A program made the position numbers and the translations under genes. The notes below the pieces were generated by a model. It was not told the DNA's origin, did no database searches, and worked only from the letters and a program-made list of their open reading frames with translations. Positions 40,081-51,830 of a DNA stretch of 64,000 bases are shown one piece after another. The first letter of the stretch is position 1. Each line of letters starts with the position of its first letter. The stretch is from Yponomeuta sedellus. Lineage: Eukaryota; Arthropoda; Insecta; Lepidoptera; Yponomeutidae. The DNA lies in NCBI GenBank assembly GCA_934045075.1, contig OW203737.1, positions 826,001-890,000 of the forward strand, read 5' to 3'.

Positions 40081-40406
40081 TAACAATTTCGAGTTCCAAT
40101 AAATTGTAATGTTTCGAGTACGTACGCAAAGGGTTTGTGTTAGATAAAGGGCATGTGCATTACCATTTTCTGCACATACTTGCTACACTTCATCTAGATA
40201 GATTTAGTCGTCATTCACTATAAATTCAAATGAGTATGTACATAATATCACATATTCATTGACGTCACCTTACATGTTTTGTTTTTTGATCGGTCAAGAA
40301 CCGGCTTCTAAGGTTGGATGAAGGACACAATTGACACACCATTTGCTCCATTTGATATTTGATATCCTTTAACAAGTAAACATTACATATAATGGCATAC
40401 ACTCAG

Positions 40407-40510
40407 GCCTGTATCCTAGAGGGGTAGGCAGAGACCAGGAACTGCCACTTGCCACGATCCTAACAGATCACCTTCGTTTCATCAACGTTCTTTGGTCGTT
40501 TCATTCACGG
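40407..40510 (+). repeat. Repeat C
   Basis: gcctgtatcctagaggggta, ggcagagaccaggaactgcc, acttgccacgatcctaacag, ccttcgtttcatcaacg: partner of 16144-16248. Confidence 0.65.
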
Positions 40511-41219
40511 ACGCCGGTTTCGTATACTTTTTATTTTGCCCTTTACTAATACATCCCCTCTTTTGGTCTCCCTAACAAGTATACAAACGCCTTGTTAATT
40601 ACATGTTTAATTCTTCAGTGCTATTTTTGAACTGTATAAGGATGAGGACGTTTAACCTCGTTAGTTGTGACCTTGAAAACATCAATGGTTTTTTTATTTT
40701 TATTTATAGGAGGCTAAACAAATGAAAGTTAAAATATAATAACTTAGATGCCGTAATTAGTATAGCGACTTCTCAAAGGATGATCGGTAATTTACAATCA
40801 CCCTTACACGTGTTATTTAAAAAAAAAACTTGAAAGACTGTTTATTTATTTGGTATCGATAAATTAAGCGATAAAGTATCCATTTTTCGCACAATTTTCT
40901 AATCGGAATCAAGAATTTTAATCTTCTGTTTATTGTTTTTGTTGATTAAATGCAATATATATGTTCAAAACTATATGTTATAGGTCAAAACTCTTAAACG
41001 GTCAAAACTAGTTTTGACTGCTAAAACCAGTCAAAAGTACTTTTGTAGTTGACAAACGCCAAGATTACATTTGAAGTACCAAATAGTAAAAACACCTAAA
41101 ATAATGCATTACTCTATTTGCGACAACAAAAATATAGGTGCGACGAAGCGCGTAGCGTAGCAGAGCGCGTAGGATCGTGTTAGGTTGAACATGTAAGACC
41201 GAAAAACAACTCATCTTAA
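40511..41219. other. Unannotated AT-rich stretch with a short palindrome cluster
   Basis: GTCAAAACTAGTTTTGAC at 41001-41018 is a perfect 18 bp palindrome, with further gtcaaaa words on both sides and caaaagtacttttg shortly after. Function unknown. Confidence 0.4.
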
Positions 41220-41335
41220 ATATCTTATTCTTTATTGTAAAACAGGAAAAAACAAACAAAACATAATTACAAAGATACAGTACAATTGGCAGCCTTATTG
41301 CTAAAAGCAATTTCTTCTAGACAACCTTATGAAGG
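41220..41335 (-). mobile_element. LINE 3' UTR, family I
   Basis: cttattctttattgtaaaac, agtacaattggcagccttat, tgctaaaagcaatttcttct, agacaacctta. Confidence 0.7.
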
Positions 41336-41683
41336 AAAGTTTGAGTCGACCTTTATTGCCATTACGTCTCCCTGGCTTTCACCAAGTTTAAGAAAATTCT
41401 CTAGAAGATTTACCATCTCTTATTTTTATTTATCAAAGAAACGTTGGTAAAATAACTCGATTACATCCAGCAAGAGGGATATTTCACTTCCCACATTAGA
41501 AATCAGGACGAACCAAACAAAAGCCACGAAACTAAATCCTCTCCCTTTCAGCTGCTCGTCCCGTATAAGTACCGTCCAAATGAATTGATTATTTACAAAA
41601 GCTGAGATTACCATATCGAACTCTCTGTCCTTCAAGCAAAATCACAGGACCTTCAGACTGACACAAAACAAAACGACATAGAG

Positions 41684-41819
41684 AGCCCGATTCTGAATTG
41701 AGAATTTCGAAGTAAATACTTAAGTAACGTTCTGACACGCTCTTTTCTGGGAAATTCGAAGAGACAGCATTACAGTTAACTATTTACTTGGCGAAATTCT
41801 CAATTCAGAAACTGGCCTA
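41684..41819. mobile_element. MITE with TGAATTGAGAATTTCG inverted ends
   Basis: The left end agcccgattctgaattgaga pairs imperfectly with the inverse of ctcaattcagaaactggcct. Inner gtaaata/tatttac also pair. About 136 bp, no coding. The duplication is ambiguous (tag on both sides). Confidence 0.7.
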
Positions 41820-42093
41820 GTAGAAATAACTTACTCTTACAAGAACTCTTGCACTCTAGAACCTGCACTTTAGTTGACACCAAGGTATCTACTAAAGCTC
41901 TATCAAGTCCCAAAGGTACCCATGACACTGGCAGCATTACCGCGCTGCACAGCGAGGGATACCCTTTGCATCAAAAATGCCCCAGGCGGTAGTCAAAGTC
42001 ACGGTTCCTGAGACGAAACCCTATCTCCTTAACAAAAACTCTCCCCTAGGTACTTTCCCGGGCGTGTGGCAGAAAATGGTAGCTGCGCGCATC

Positions 42094-42418
42094 TTCTTCT
42101 TCTTCAGGCTATATTATATAGTCCACTGCTGGACATAGCCCTCCCATAATGAGTGCCATAGCGCCCTGTCTTCAGCTTGCCGCATCCAGCATCTGCCGGC
42201 AGTTTTTCGCAGATAGTCATCCCACCTGGTCGGAGGGCGTCCTACACTACGTTTGCCGAGTCGCGGTCTCCACTCAAGAACACGTTTACTCCAACGGTTG
42301 TCGGTTCTTCGCAAAATATGGGCAGCCCACTGCCACTTCAGCTTGCTGATTCTCTGAGCTATGTCGATAACTTTGGTTCTCTGTCGGATGCATTCGTTAC
42401 GAATCCTATCCTTCCTAT
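42094..42418 (-). mobile_element. LINE-G, 5'-truncated, with 12 bp TSD (reference copy)
   Basis: Perfect duplication GCTGCGCGCATC at 42082-42093 and 42419-42430. The minus strand has the ORF end, the GCAG stem-loop (42121-42134) and a (GAA)n 3' tail. It is the longest LINE-G piece here at 325 bp. Confidence 0.95.
42117..42418 (-). pseudogene. LINE-G ORF2 C-terminus, open to the truncation point
   Basis: About 100 codons without a stop: RIRNECIRQRTKVIDIAQRI, SKLKWQWAAHILRRTDNRWS, KRVLEWRPRLGKRSVGRPPT, RWDDYLRKTAGRCWMRQAED, RALWHSLWEGYVQQWTI, stop. This is the thumb/C-terminal region of lepidopteran endonuclease-reverse transcriptase LINEs (WaGHi.R..DnRW.krvleW.PR, GRP..RW.DDlrk.aG..WMr.A.DR..W..LgEaYVQQWT). 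The endonuclease and palm domains are missing, so it cannot be active. The open frame indicates a young insertion. Confidence 0.85.
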
Positions 42419-42450
42419 GCTGCGCGCATCAGCCGTCTGTATTTCGCACA

Positions 42451-42514
42451 CTTAAGTCTAGCTACGGCTTTAACAGCTGACCCAGCAGCAGTTGAAGCTG
42501 CAGCTAGACTTAAG
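42451..42514. repeat. Hairpin, 29 bp arms and 6-base loop
   Basis: Arms 42451-42479 (cttaagtctagctacggctt...) and 42486-42514 pair with 25 Watson-Crick pairs, two G-U and two mismatches when transcribed on the plus strand. The loop is acccag. Pre-miRNA-sized, but could be a fragment of a fold-back element. Confidence 0.7.
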
Positions 42515-43185
42515 TATACCTCTATGTTTGACAAATAAATTATCTGTATCTTAAAAACAAAAAAAATAGGAAAACAGTAAGGCTGCGGCCCGAGATTGAT
42601 ACTTCGGATAGAGGATACTCCGAGAGGACCTTCTTTGTACTCTACAATGGGTAGTACCATTCGCCTTTACAACGCTAAAGACTGACGCCATTCCACACAT
42701 CTGCTGGCCAGCTGCTGCCAAGGTCGGACGCGGCTGTGAGGAAGGCCACGTGATTGTGCATTCAAGTGGTTTGTTAATTCTTTCGCAGAGGGATGAAAGC
42801 GGGAAGGTCGGGAGACACAAGGCTATTTTCAACAGATTTGGTCTGAAGTTAGATAATAGGGTTGGGTCTGACTAGAAATCCGACTGTTATTTTGTACGAG
42901 CTACTGTACAGTCTGTTAGATTTTAGAATATACTTCGGCTACTATCTGATAGAATCGGATATATTTGTGTAATAGAAATACCGGAACTAATATGACTTTT
43001 ACAATACTTTTCAAAATAGTGAAGAAAAGTTTTATACCGAGTTGTATTACACTCGTGTGCCTTCGGGGAAAACCGAAGCCTACTCTAGAGCCCGAGGTAT
43101 ATTCTAAAAGCTAACAGACTGTAATAATTATTACAATAAAAAAAAAACTTCTATACAACAACGTAATCACAAACTTTTTTCACAA
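42515..43185. other. Unannotated
   Basis: Nothing recognised beyond short frames. Confidence 0.35.
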
Positions 43186-43346
43186 GCACAGGCCTTCTCT
43201 CAGAGAGAGAGAAAGAGAACTGGCCTAATTACCACGCGTGGTCACCGCGGATTGGCAATTTCAAGCGCTGATGTATTGGAACACATCAGACACTTAAATT
43301 TCACGATGTTTTCTTTCACGGTTAAAAACTGATATTGCTACATAAC
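43186..43346 (-). mobile_element. SINE-B (tail type 1)
   Basis: Antisense: caggccttctctcagagaga, taattaccacgcgtggtcac, cgcggattggcaatttcaag, atttcacgatgttttctttc, acggttaaaaactgatattg. The head is missing. Confidence 0.75.
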
Positions 43347-43503
43347 TTCAAAAATTTACAATATATTTACTCATTACTTTAAAATCAAATTAGTGACGCT
43401 TAAAGCTCCATTCATTTATTCGCCGTTCCCCTCATGAATATCTAAATAGTATCAATATATTAGTTCGAAGATATCAATAAAATGGGTTTCGCTTCATTTT
43501 GAT
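43347..43503. other. Unannotated
   Basis: AT-rich, nothing recognised. Confidence 0.3.
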
Positions 43504-43711
43504 CCTTGGAGACGGATCGAAGATCTGTCCGCTACCCAGCACACTTTGTTTCATATGTCCCTAAACCATATACAGGGTTAGTTGAAAACCCGTCATTTGC
43601 ACATAATGTCAATATAGTTGACGTAATAAAAGATCACCTAGAAAGGCATTTAATTGAATTGAAACCTCAACCTAGAAGTAATTTACTGTAAAATCTGCTG
43701 GTCTCCAAGAT
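43504..43711 (+). other. Possible coding fragment between 8 bp inverted words
   Basis: An open frame of about 60 codons (RRSVRYPAHFVSYVPKPYTG ... DVIKDHLERHLIELKPQPR, then a stop at about 43691) lies between ttggagac (43506) and gtctccaa (43704). An aataaa word follows the stop. There is no ATG. It may be the 3' end of a decayed transposase or host gene. I do not recognise it. Confidence 0.25.
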
Positions 43712-44644
43712 AATAAATATTATCATTATTCATTTATTCAAAAAAAGCGTGAAAAAACTACAATTCATTTGCCAAACTACTTTACTTGGGCTTTAAATGT
43801 CGCTCAAAATCCTGTCTTATACTGTTGTGATGAAGGCTGTGACATATTTGCTTCAATACTCAATAATTTAATAATTTTCAGAGCAACATCAACGTTTTAT
43901 GCTACTACACAATAAAAAAATTCTAGCAACGTTGTGAATTCCATTATGCAAATCCCAGGCTCACAATCTCCATAGCTTCTGCATGAGTGGCGCGCTCCAA
44001 ATAACCGATTCCATGCACCAGCGAAAAACAAATTCCAGCCAGGCCATTGGGCACAGTAATCCTTGCCTACTCAGTGGGTGAGCTCGGCATTAGCATTCAG
44101 AATGTGAACTGTGTTGTTTTGTATTCGGTGCGTCTCCTCCTCGTTCCACAGTCGTGCGGCGTGCGGACGCTACGTCATTTCGCCTTAGAGCCTATGTGGG
44201 GGTGCTACGTGACCGGGGCAGGGGTGGATTTGGCGGACCTCGTATAAAATACCTCCTGCGGTTCTGCTGGTAGGAAAATGCACAGGGCATTAAGTCCGCC
44301 GTACTGTAATCGTGTTTAAGTGGAATAAAAGTATGTATAAATATGAAATATATAAAGATAAAGATATTTATTGAGCAACAGACATCGGTATACGTTTAAA
44401 GCTATGCTAGTTTACAGGTTGACTTAGATATTATGCTCAGTAAAAGGACTTAGAGGTGTTTTAGCAAGGAACCAAATTAAAGAGAAGAAGCCTATGCCCA
44501 ACCCAACAGTGGGATCTATTAGTGAGCTGATTTGATAGATAAATAGAGGTTTAAGAACTGGGACACTTCGTTCGTCTCCATTATACATCAAACAGGAAAG
44601 AAACGGAAAGATCTCGACTGTACCGCCAACCACTATTAATAGTT
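43712..44644. other. Unannotated
   Basis: No repeat or coding pattern recognised. Confidence 0.35.
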
Positions 44645-44760
44645 ATAAATTAAACGGGTCTAATCAAGATTATTTACTAGGTAAAACCTAATTATCTTAA
44701 TTCCCGACGTTAGAGAAACCTTTATTAATTCTTGAGCCCGGATATATATATTCGCAATGT
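44645..44760. repeat. Repeat L, first copy
   Basis: taaacgggtctaatcaagat, tatttactaggtaaaaccta, attatctt: related to 45066-45140 and, inverted, to 55200-55260. Confidence 0.5.
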
Positions 44761-45021
44761 CAACAACTAAGATCAAGTTGCATCAATTTAGTTTAACGAT
44801 CACCAACTCAAATCTATAAATAAAATAGCAAAAATTATAACCGCAACACGACGTGCCAGAGGCACTGGTGCAGTTCAAATTACTCACAAGTCGGAAAAAA
44901 ACACAAGGTCTAATATAATCGCATTAGTCAGAGACCATAACAGAAGTGCAGAAGGAAAAACAACGACGAATGACGCGACCAATGCAGAAGGAAATATTCA
45001 GCAAGAACATGAGAACATGGC

Positions 45022-45140
45022 CATCCTTAGTATTTCTTAATGGTTGGCGATACTCATATATAGTAATATATTGAACGGGTCTAATCGCGATTATTTATTA
45101 GGTGAAACGTAATTGCCGTGGTCACTAATAAATAATCGCA
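45022..45140. repeat. Repeat L with a 15 bp inverted pair
   Basis: cttagtatttcttaatggtt, ggcgatactcatatatagta, ttgaacgggtctaatcgcga. GCGATTATTTATTAG (45087-45101) pairs perfectly with CTAATAAATAATCGC (45125-45139). Confidence 0.6.
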
Positions 45141-45149
45141 ATTTTTTTT

Positions 45150-45480
45150 TATTTATTTATTTAAGGCACATAAGTGTACATAGTTAAATTAAACAAATCA
45201 AAATCACAAAGACCTGGAGCCGACCTGGATTAGACCCGTTTAACATTTATTTATTTCAAAACACTTACAACTATCATTACAGGGTGGCCTATTGTGATAG
45301 TGAAGTACAAAATACATATTTTATAAACTAAATTATAAATTATTACCACCACAATGTTTATTATAAATTAAAAGCAATTAAAATCATATAAATTAAAACA
45401 ATACACAAGTCAATAAAAATACCTAAATTAATAAAATATTATTAATTCATGCACTTCGATATAAAAAAAAGTTTAAATCA
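45150..45480 (-). mobile_element. One or two AT-rich retroposon 3' ends
   Basis: ttttttatttatttatttaa at 45150 and catttatttatttcaaaaca at 45245 each start an AT-rich block, shaped like antisense polyadenylated LINE 3' UTRs. gattagacccgtttaa at 45230 is an inverted piece of repeat L between them. Confidence 0.35.
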
Positions 45481-45982
45481 TAATTTTAATGATAACATAA
45501 AACACAAAGTGCAGCTGTTGTAAATTCATTCAGAGTAGAAATAAAAAAGGTCAATGGTCTCCGAAATGCAGTTTAGAGAATGCAATATATGTCCATCCTT
45601 GCTTCCTCAAAAGAGAAAAAAAGTTAAGCCAACAGACAAAGAGTTATGCAAACGACATGAATAGTGCTCGAGGACGTGATAATACATTTAGCGACGAGCT
45701 GCTCGTGAGTAAATACAAGTAATTATGGAAACTTCGGTCATGTCGTGTGTCACAGTGACCTCTCTGATAACTTTGAGTTAATGTCTATGATGAGCTCGTG
45801 ACTTCACTTCACTAACGTCGTTTTATAAGGTACTCATTGCCTCACATTGTAGTGAGTATGCTGCCTAGTACATTATTATTGTTAGATACGTACCCTTTAT
45901 ACCAACTATACATATCCAACTGCGGGCATTTCCTCGAAAAGTACGATCGTAATGACCCTGCGCGCCCAGGGGAAGTTCAATT
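45481..45982. other. Unannotated
   Basis: Nothing recognised. Confidence 0.35.
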
Positions 45983-46105
45983 AGCAAATTCAAGCGCTCA
46001 GGTATGAACACATCAGGTTTCCTCACGATGCTTTCCTTCATTTATCGAGTGATGTTGCTATTACATCTTTACCATTCATTACTGATCGCTAATGTATTAT
46101 ACAAA
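45983..46105 (-). mobile_element. SINE-B body fragment
   Basis: caaattcaagcgctcaggta, acatcaggtttcctcacgat, gctttccttcatttatcgag, tgatgttgctattac. Confidence 0.7.
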
Positions 46106-46187
46106 AACAATGATTTGTTAGAAAACTAATCACACAATAATCATTTGTTGGCGAACGTAGCATTCATTTTTTTTCATGTAACCTCCA

Positions 46188-46366
46188 TTATATGAGTGTC
46201 CCACTTTAGGGCAAAGGTCTTCCCTTTTAGACCAAGTTTTTCGGGCGTTTGCCACTTCTGATCACTCCTGCAAGAGATCATCCCGCGATCGTCTTCTTCG
46301 CCGCCCCCGCTTGGGATGAGCGCCGCGCGTTACCCACTCTTGCTAACGGTAGCAATTTTGATTTTA
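46188..46366 (-). pseudogene. Non-LTR retrotransposon ORF2 C-terminus
   Basis: Minus strand: a Gly/Glu-rich stretch replacing the GRP..RW block, then CRSDQKWQTPEKLGLKGKTF and ALKWDTHIMEV. The ending gK.fALkWDTHI fits the (G)EAFA.QWDT class of LINE ends. Frameshifts break the upstream RGRRRRRSRDDL piece into another frame. Confidence 0.5.
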
Positions 46367-46373
46367 ACCTAAC

Positions 46374-46600
46374 TGCAAAGTAGGTAGTCGGGGCTGTAAG
46401 TAATGCAATTTACTTAAGCCAGATGTCGCTGCCTGTACGTAATACAGAGAATAGTGTAAAGAGGTTCGAAATTTCAATGATGCCGGTGAGTCGCCCATTA
46501 GCTCAGTTGGATAGAGTGCTGGGACGGATAGCCAGAAGTCGCGGGTTCGAATCCCGGCATGGGTAGAATTTTATCCTCTAAATAGGTTTTTAAATTTTTG
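46374..46600 (+). mobile_element. Element E, 5'-truncated, not folded back
   Basis: From acctaactgcaaagtaggta through the tRNA-like domain (46493-46565, box B ggttcgaatcc intact) to tctaaataggtttttaaat. The usual ttgtccttagcacggg tail is absent. Near-repeats aattttgat / aatttttgat flank it. Confidence 0.75.
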
Positions 46601-46902
46601 ATACGAACAGAATCTTGTTAAAATTAAATCGCAAGATTCCTGGATAGTTTCAAAACAAGGAAGTTAGTGTAACAGCAATTTTCAGCAAAGCGCAACTGAC
46701 GCACGCGTTCAGGCAAGTTCGCACGTCTACGCTAACCATTCAGCACACACGTTTGAAGCAAATCCGTGTTGTTGCTAATTTTTGCAATAACACCCACAAC
46801 ACAAGGAGTTCATACACACCTGATTTTGGCAATTAGCAGACATTTGTGAAATAGTAAAGCAAATTGGCAAAGCGAAGCAGTTCTGCAAAAGTGTAAAACA
46901 AA
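46601..46902. other. Unannotated
   Basis: Nothing recognised. Confidence 0.35.
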
Positions 46903-47300
46903 AACCGACTTCAAAACACTGCAGCACTAAAAACAGAAAGATATAAATGTAAATGACCTTTAAATTGGACGAGTTGTGGAAATATATTTTGGAGCCAATG
47001 CCCAAAATGTGCTAAGTCGTTTTTTATTTTTCGTTTAAACATTTTATTTGTTTTTTTATCACTTGGGACTCCGCGAAATTGTGTTTTCCGCTACGAATAG
47101 TTCTCTCGATTCCTCCAGGACCTCATCATCAGATCCTGACTATTATAGGGCTATCTTTGAAGTCTACTCTTTCAAACGAAAAAAAAAAAAAAGAATTTTC
47201 CACATCGGTTCACGTGTCTTCGAGTAATCGAGAAATATACATAAAAAGATATAAAATATCGTAACGAACTAAGAACCTCCTCCTTTTTTTGAAGTCGGTT
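46903..47300. mobile_element. 398 bp TIR element, AACCGACTTCAAAA ends
   Basis: 14 bp perfect terminal inverted repeats at 46903-46916 and 47287-47300. The right end continues inward as the well-known lepidopteran gaacctcctcc block. Internal tcacttgggactccgcgaaa and cagatcctgactattatagg are typical of this family as I remember it. Non-coding, so a non-autonomous DNA transposon. Confidence 0.75.
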
Positions 47301-48334
47301 CAAAATTACCACGCATGATTGGTTCGGCTGTGACGGGCCATGTGCGTCAATCTTTGTAAATATTTACGACGAATGTGAAATTAATATTGCTCTGCGTGTT
47401 TCTCATGCACGAAGCTGACAACAGAAGAAATGAAAAAGAAAATATGAAATTACCATACTAAGCATCTGAGTTTCCGATCAAACAAAAATTGCCGTTCTAC
47501 CCTTGCAATTCATGGCGCAGTCAAAGAAAGGACTTGGACAAGTTAAAGAATCAAAGCGCCGATCTGGATCGACGCTGCTTTTGGCGCAAGCACATTCAAA
47601 TGTAAAATGTAATTGATCTCATTCAACATCTATTACCGGTGAAAAGCCCAACAAAAACAGACTAAGATTGCTTTCGACAGACACTGTAATAAATTCCCAA
47701 GATCTAATGTCCATCTATTTCCGCCAGAATACAAGTGACTAATACAGCTGATGAAACGTCCAATAGAGTCACGAAAATTAAACATTTTAAACGCAAACGG
47801 CCGCGCATGATTGCATGTTTTGCTGAAAATGTTAACGATCGCGTTGGAGGAGAATGATTAAGTCTATTGGCCAGACGCCGCAATAAAATTGCTCTAAATA
47901 CATCAAAATAACGGTTGGGATATTTTTGCCGGCGTAGGAGTAATTGCTGCAATCACAATCAGTTCAATAATATAACGACGATACAATGTAACACATTGGG
48001 ATGCGAACCGTGAAATCGAATACAACGGAAATAGGTCCCATTAATTTAAATAGAAATAACAATGGCACCATTGCTTTAAATTGAATATTACACTGCTTCC
48101 AAGGACTTGTAGCCCTAAAGGCCGTCTCGTCATACAAAGCAATGCTAGAAAGGAAGAGTGAGAAGAGTGAGCGGAGGGAGTCGCCGAAATCAAGAAAGTG
48201 ACGGATAGGAACTGGATACTCACTGATTACCTAAAAGAGATCGGAATGGAGACGGTTGAAAGAGGCCTTACAAAGATGAGCTAAGATGACAATGAAAACG
48301 CCAAAGTCGGAGCAATGATAGGAACGTATTTTTT
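47301..48334. other. Unannotated, repeat-poor
   Basis: No repeated block or coding motif. Confidence 0.35.
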
Positions 48335-48430
48335 GGATTGCGTAGTCAATAAGAAACCCTTATAGTTTCGTCATGTCCGTCGGTCTGTCTGTTCGCGGCT
48401 TAGCACAGAGACGATAGGTACCTGATAAGT
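48335..48430 (+). repeat. Repeat Q fragment
   Basis: aagaaacccttatagtttcg, tcatgtccgtcggtctgtct: same text class as 24085-24150. Confidence 0.5.
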
Positions 48431-51400
48431 GACAATTGGGATAAGTATATAGACAATATACCTTTTCATGAGTAAACACATTTCTGTTGAAATAAGAGCG
48501 CATTAGGACGTAAAATTTATAACATTAAATTTGATTTAAGTTATTGTTTGTTTTTTTGTGCACTAAAGTGTAACAAACGAAGACGTTATTTATTATACTT
48601 AACTGATTCTTTTTGTGTTGTGTTGCAAGTAGTATTTTGTGAGTCTATTTAAATATTTTGTAAATAAATAGATTAAGGTAAGTTATTTATGTCCTGTTAT
48701 CGGAGCTTTCATCCAATGCCTATTTATTAGTGTGGGAAGAGAGTATGATCGGTAATTACGTAATTTGAAATGATTTATGATGATGATTTTTAATCAAAGA
48801 TAATACAAAAAATGTACACCGTAAGCTCTTATAAAGTATAGGATTCAAAGTACGTCCCTGAGGCACCCCTTATATCGCATTCAGGTCTTACCCTATCGAA
48901 GGACGAACACGAGCGGGCAGATGCGCACCCGAGTGAATCGTGAGCGGGGATATAATTCACTGCGCTTTGTCTCTACTTGGAGTACAAACTTGTGACCCGT
49001 GGTTTCTATTAAATCACTTTAACGCCCTGGTGACCATAAGAATATTCTTCAGCTTCGGGGAATAAGTTTTTGGTGAGCTACTCTTTCGTTAAGTTTCGGT
49101 TTGACAATTAGATGACCAGTGGTATGATAGTGCAGGTCTGCGAGTGCCTAGCATATTTAAGCGAGCTTAGTACTGTTACCAGTTAAAGTTACACAAAATC
49201 AAAAGACTAAGAAGGTCTATTATAAGATAATGGTGCACAGTAGTGCATCTGTGAATGCATTATTTTGCAATAGGCCTTACAACAAACTGCTGCACTGCAA
49301 GTGGCGACGTTTGTAAATGTTTTCTAAATTATGAAAAATAAACAAATCCTGTGCAAATCTTAGACCCGTATAGCATATTTGACGGACGGAAACAAGGAAA
49401 TGGATTGAAAGTTGCAGCGAGTTGATATTCCAATTTCGCTTAGCGAGACCACCAAAGTAAAATTTTCGTGTTCGAAAAGTTAGAATTTTCATGTAGTAAG
49501 ATTTTTTTTTATTTAGTGATTTGTGAAACTTACTTTGTGCTCGTCAGACTTCTTCAAGCTCTGGTGTATAAATTCTAGGGCAAAATCCATAATCGGAAAC
49601 AACGGAATGAACACAAACTTTGATGGTTTAGTTTAGCTGAACCAAGACCGAATTTCTGTTTTCCTTCCAGCTAGTAAAGAGCTGCGGAATGCCTGAGCGA
49701 CGACCTCGTTGACGCTTGGCTAATAGACTGGTTCCGGCTTTGATAGCATGCACAAGTAAAGGTTTCAGCAATCGATCTTAAGATTTGTTATTCCAGTCAC
49801 GTCTACGTTATAAACCTTCAAGTTAAACTCATCGACTGTAGCCAACAGTTCGGGAAATGAAATGCAAAGCAAGTCGGTAATTTATTACGTTCACTGTGAG
49901 TGTGAGTAGATACCTCCTATAGTAAAAAGTCAATCAGAGAAGAGACAAGAAGCTGCTCCTTTTTTTACTCGCACTAGATTTTAACAATTGGAAATGCTAA
50001 ATTTCACACTAATTGCTATCGCAAACAACAAAATTTGTTACGTATAGTATAGTAAGGCCTCCAATGTGAAGACTCTGATAGTCGGATTTTACAGGTCCTG
50101 GTATCGTATTCCTTTCCTAAGGACGCGTTCACAACGCGTGCGTCGCGCCCGACCGCCGCTCGGCTGTCGGTCAGTGGCGCGGCGCTCCCACGACATCCAC
50201 CGCCACGCTCCATGGGCCAAGCGTCTCGGACACACACCACTGGCACGCTTTCTAAGATCCACTCTCAAGAAACACGAGCTCTGGGCCTAGAGTCTTCTAC
50301 ATACGTAGTTTAATAAAACGCTTGTAACACGACAATCGTTGTTTTTGACACAATTTGTAGCTAACAATCGTACTTCAATGTCATTTGATCGTATTAACTT
50401 AATGTATCTAATAAACATCTTGCGCGAAGGGGATCGCTTGTAATAAATTGCAAGATTTATACTATTTTACTGTGATTAGTGAGTAGCCTACCCGTGTCCG
50501 CCGAAGTAAGGACATGTCCAGGTTCGGAGTAAGCGATAATTTTAACTATTTGTGCAGTACTTCGCAGACAATGGACGTCTTTAGTCGTACCCTGCATGCC
50601 ATAAAACCTGCACTTAGGAGGATTTAATGATTGCATGATGATAACGAAGCCAGCGTCGCAAGGCTCTGGGCCACAGCTGTTTAAATATATAATAATAAAA
50701 TAATAACTACAGCAATCTCTCGGCATTTCAGTTTACCCGTAACCACGGCAACTGCAACGTTTCATAAACGTCGGTACTTAATCACATTTTAACTAATAAA
50801 TATTGCGTAATTGTGAGCATCGCGATCTATTAAATATATTGTAAGTATACTTTGTAATGTATTTTTTCTTTCAGTTTACTCTCGAATTTACAGAGAAACG
50901 CAAATAAGGCACCGTCAAGGACGGCGGATTCACCAACGATTCATTCGTTCATCATTCACTCTCAGCCATATTATTTCACTCAATTAGAACTATTAATTAG
51001 ATCGATGCTAAAACGACTGCATTATTAAATTACACCATGGAAGAACACAACACGTTTATTTATGCGTTATCAGTTTCACCATCTGTTATGCGCGGTGGCT
51101 TCACGCAAAATTTTAAAGTACATTCACTTGGTTACGCTCCGTAGATTTTGGAGTAATTATGGCCAACTTTATAATCGGTCCAAGGTTGAGAATGCCTATA
51201 ATTTTATTAAAGGCTTGCTATGACAATGCCAGCCAAGACACTACGTCACTATATAGTCTTTTAACAAAGACGAGAGATCTAAATAATGTAACAAGTTTGA
51301 CGGTCAGTTAAGGAGGTTATGTCAAAGAAAACAATAAAAAATGGCGATCAAACTCGATAATATCGATCGAATAAGCCATGTCTGTCATACAAAGTATTAA

Positions 51401-51585
51401 CAATCTTACTAATGTGTTCGTCACGGTCGCTTCTTTCCATTCAAATTGTATGCAATTATAACTACAAACAATCAGCGAGGGGAATATTCAATTAGCTGCA
51501 GTGTTCTTGTTTGAAAGATTTCGATACGTAAAAACCTTAAAAATCGCCTGCAAAACAAAAAAGCTCCAGCGCAATCCAATTTAGT
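48431..51585. other. Long repeat-poor stretch
   Basis: Over 3 kb without any of the window's repeat families, so it may be conserved intergenic, intronic or regulatory sequence. 50100-50240 is GC-rich (cacaacgcgtgcgtcgcgcc). No splice-consistent coding exon that I can identify. Confidence 0.4.
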
Positions 51586-51830
51586 TCACATCATAAATAC
51601 TAATGTGCTAAAAAGCGAATTGCCCGCCACAGGCCACAAAGAAAAAGAAACACCGCTGTTGAATAAAATGAGATACGCCAAATGGAAGGCAACAGGCCAG
51701 CCAACGGAACGGGGAGCCGCCGTCGTCACGCGGCGCGCGCGCCGCCCGGCCGTGACACCCGCGTGGTGTGAATGCGCCTTTATTTGCATGTTCTGAACAC
51801 TTCTTTGACGGTCCGGTGCGCGGGAAGAGT
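51586..51830. promoter_or_regulatory. CpG-rich patch
   Basis: gtcacgcggcgcgcgcgccg and flanks (51720-51770) are strongly CpG-rich, with open frames on both strands. Candidate promoter or exon by composition only. Confidence 0.2.

Noticed and set aside
44802..45041. Open frame of about 80 codons ending ...QQEHENMAILSIS
   Set aside because: No start codon until near its end, AT-rich codons, and it runs into repeat L.
46493..46565. Functional tRNA gene
   Set aside because: The cloverleaf is part of repeated element E, has a non-T base before the anticodon and occurs in many mutated copies, as retroposons do.
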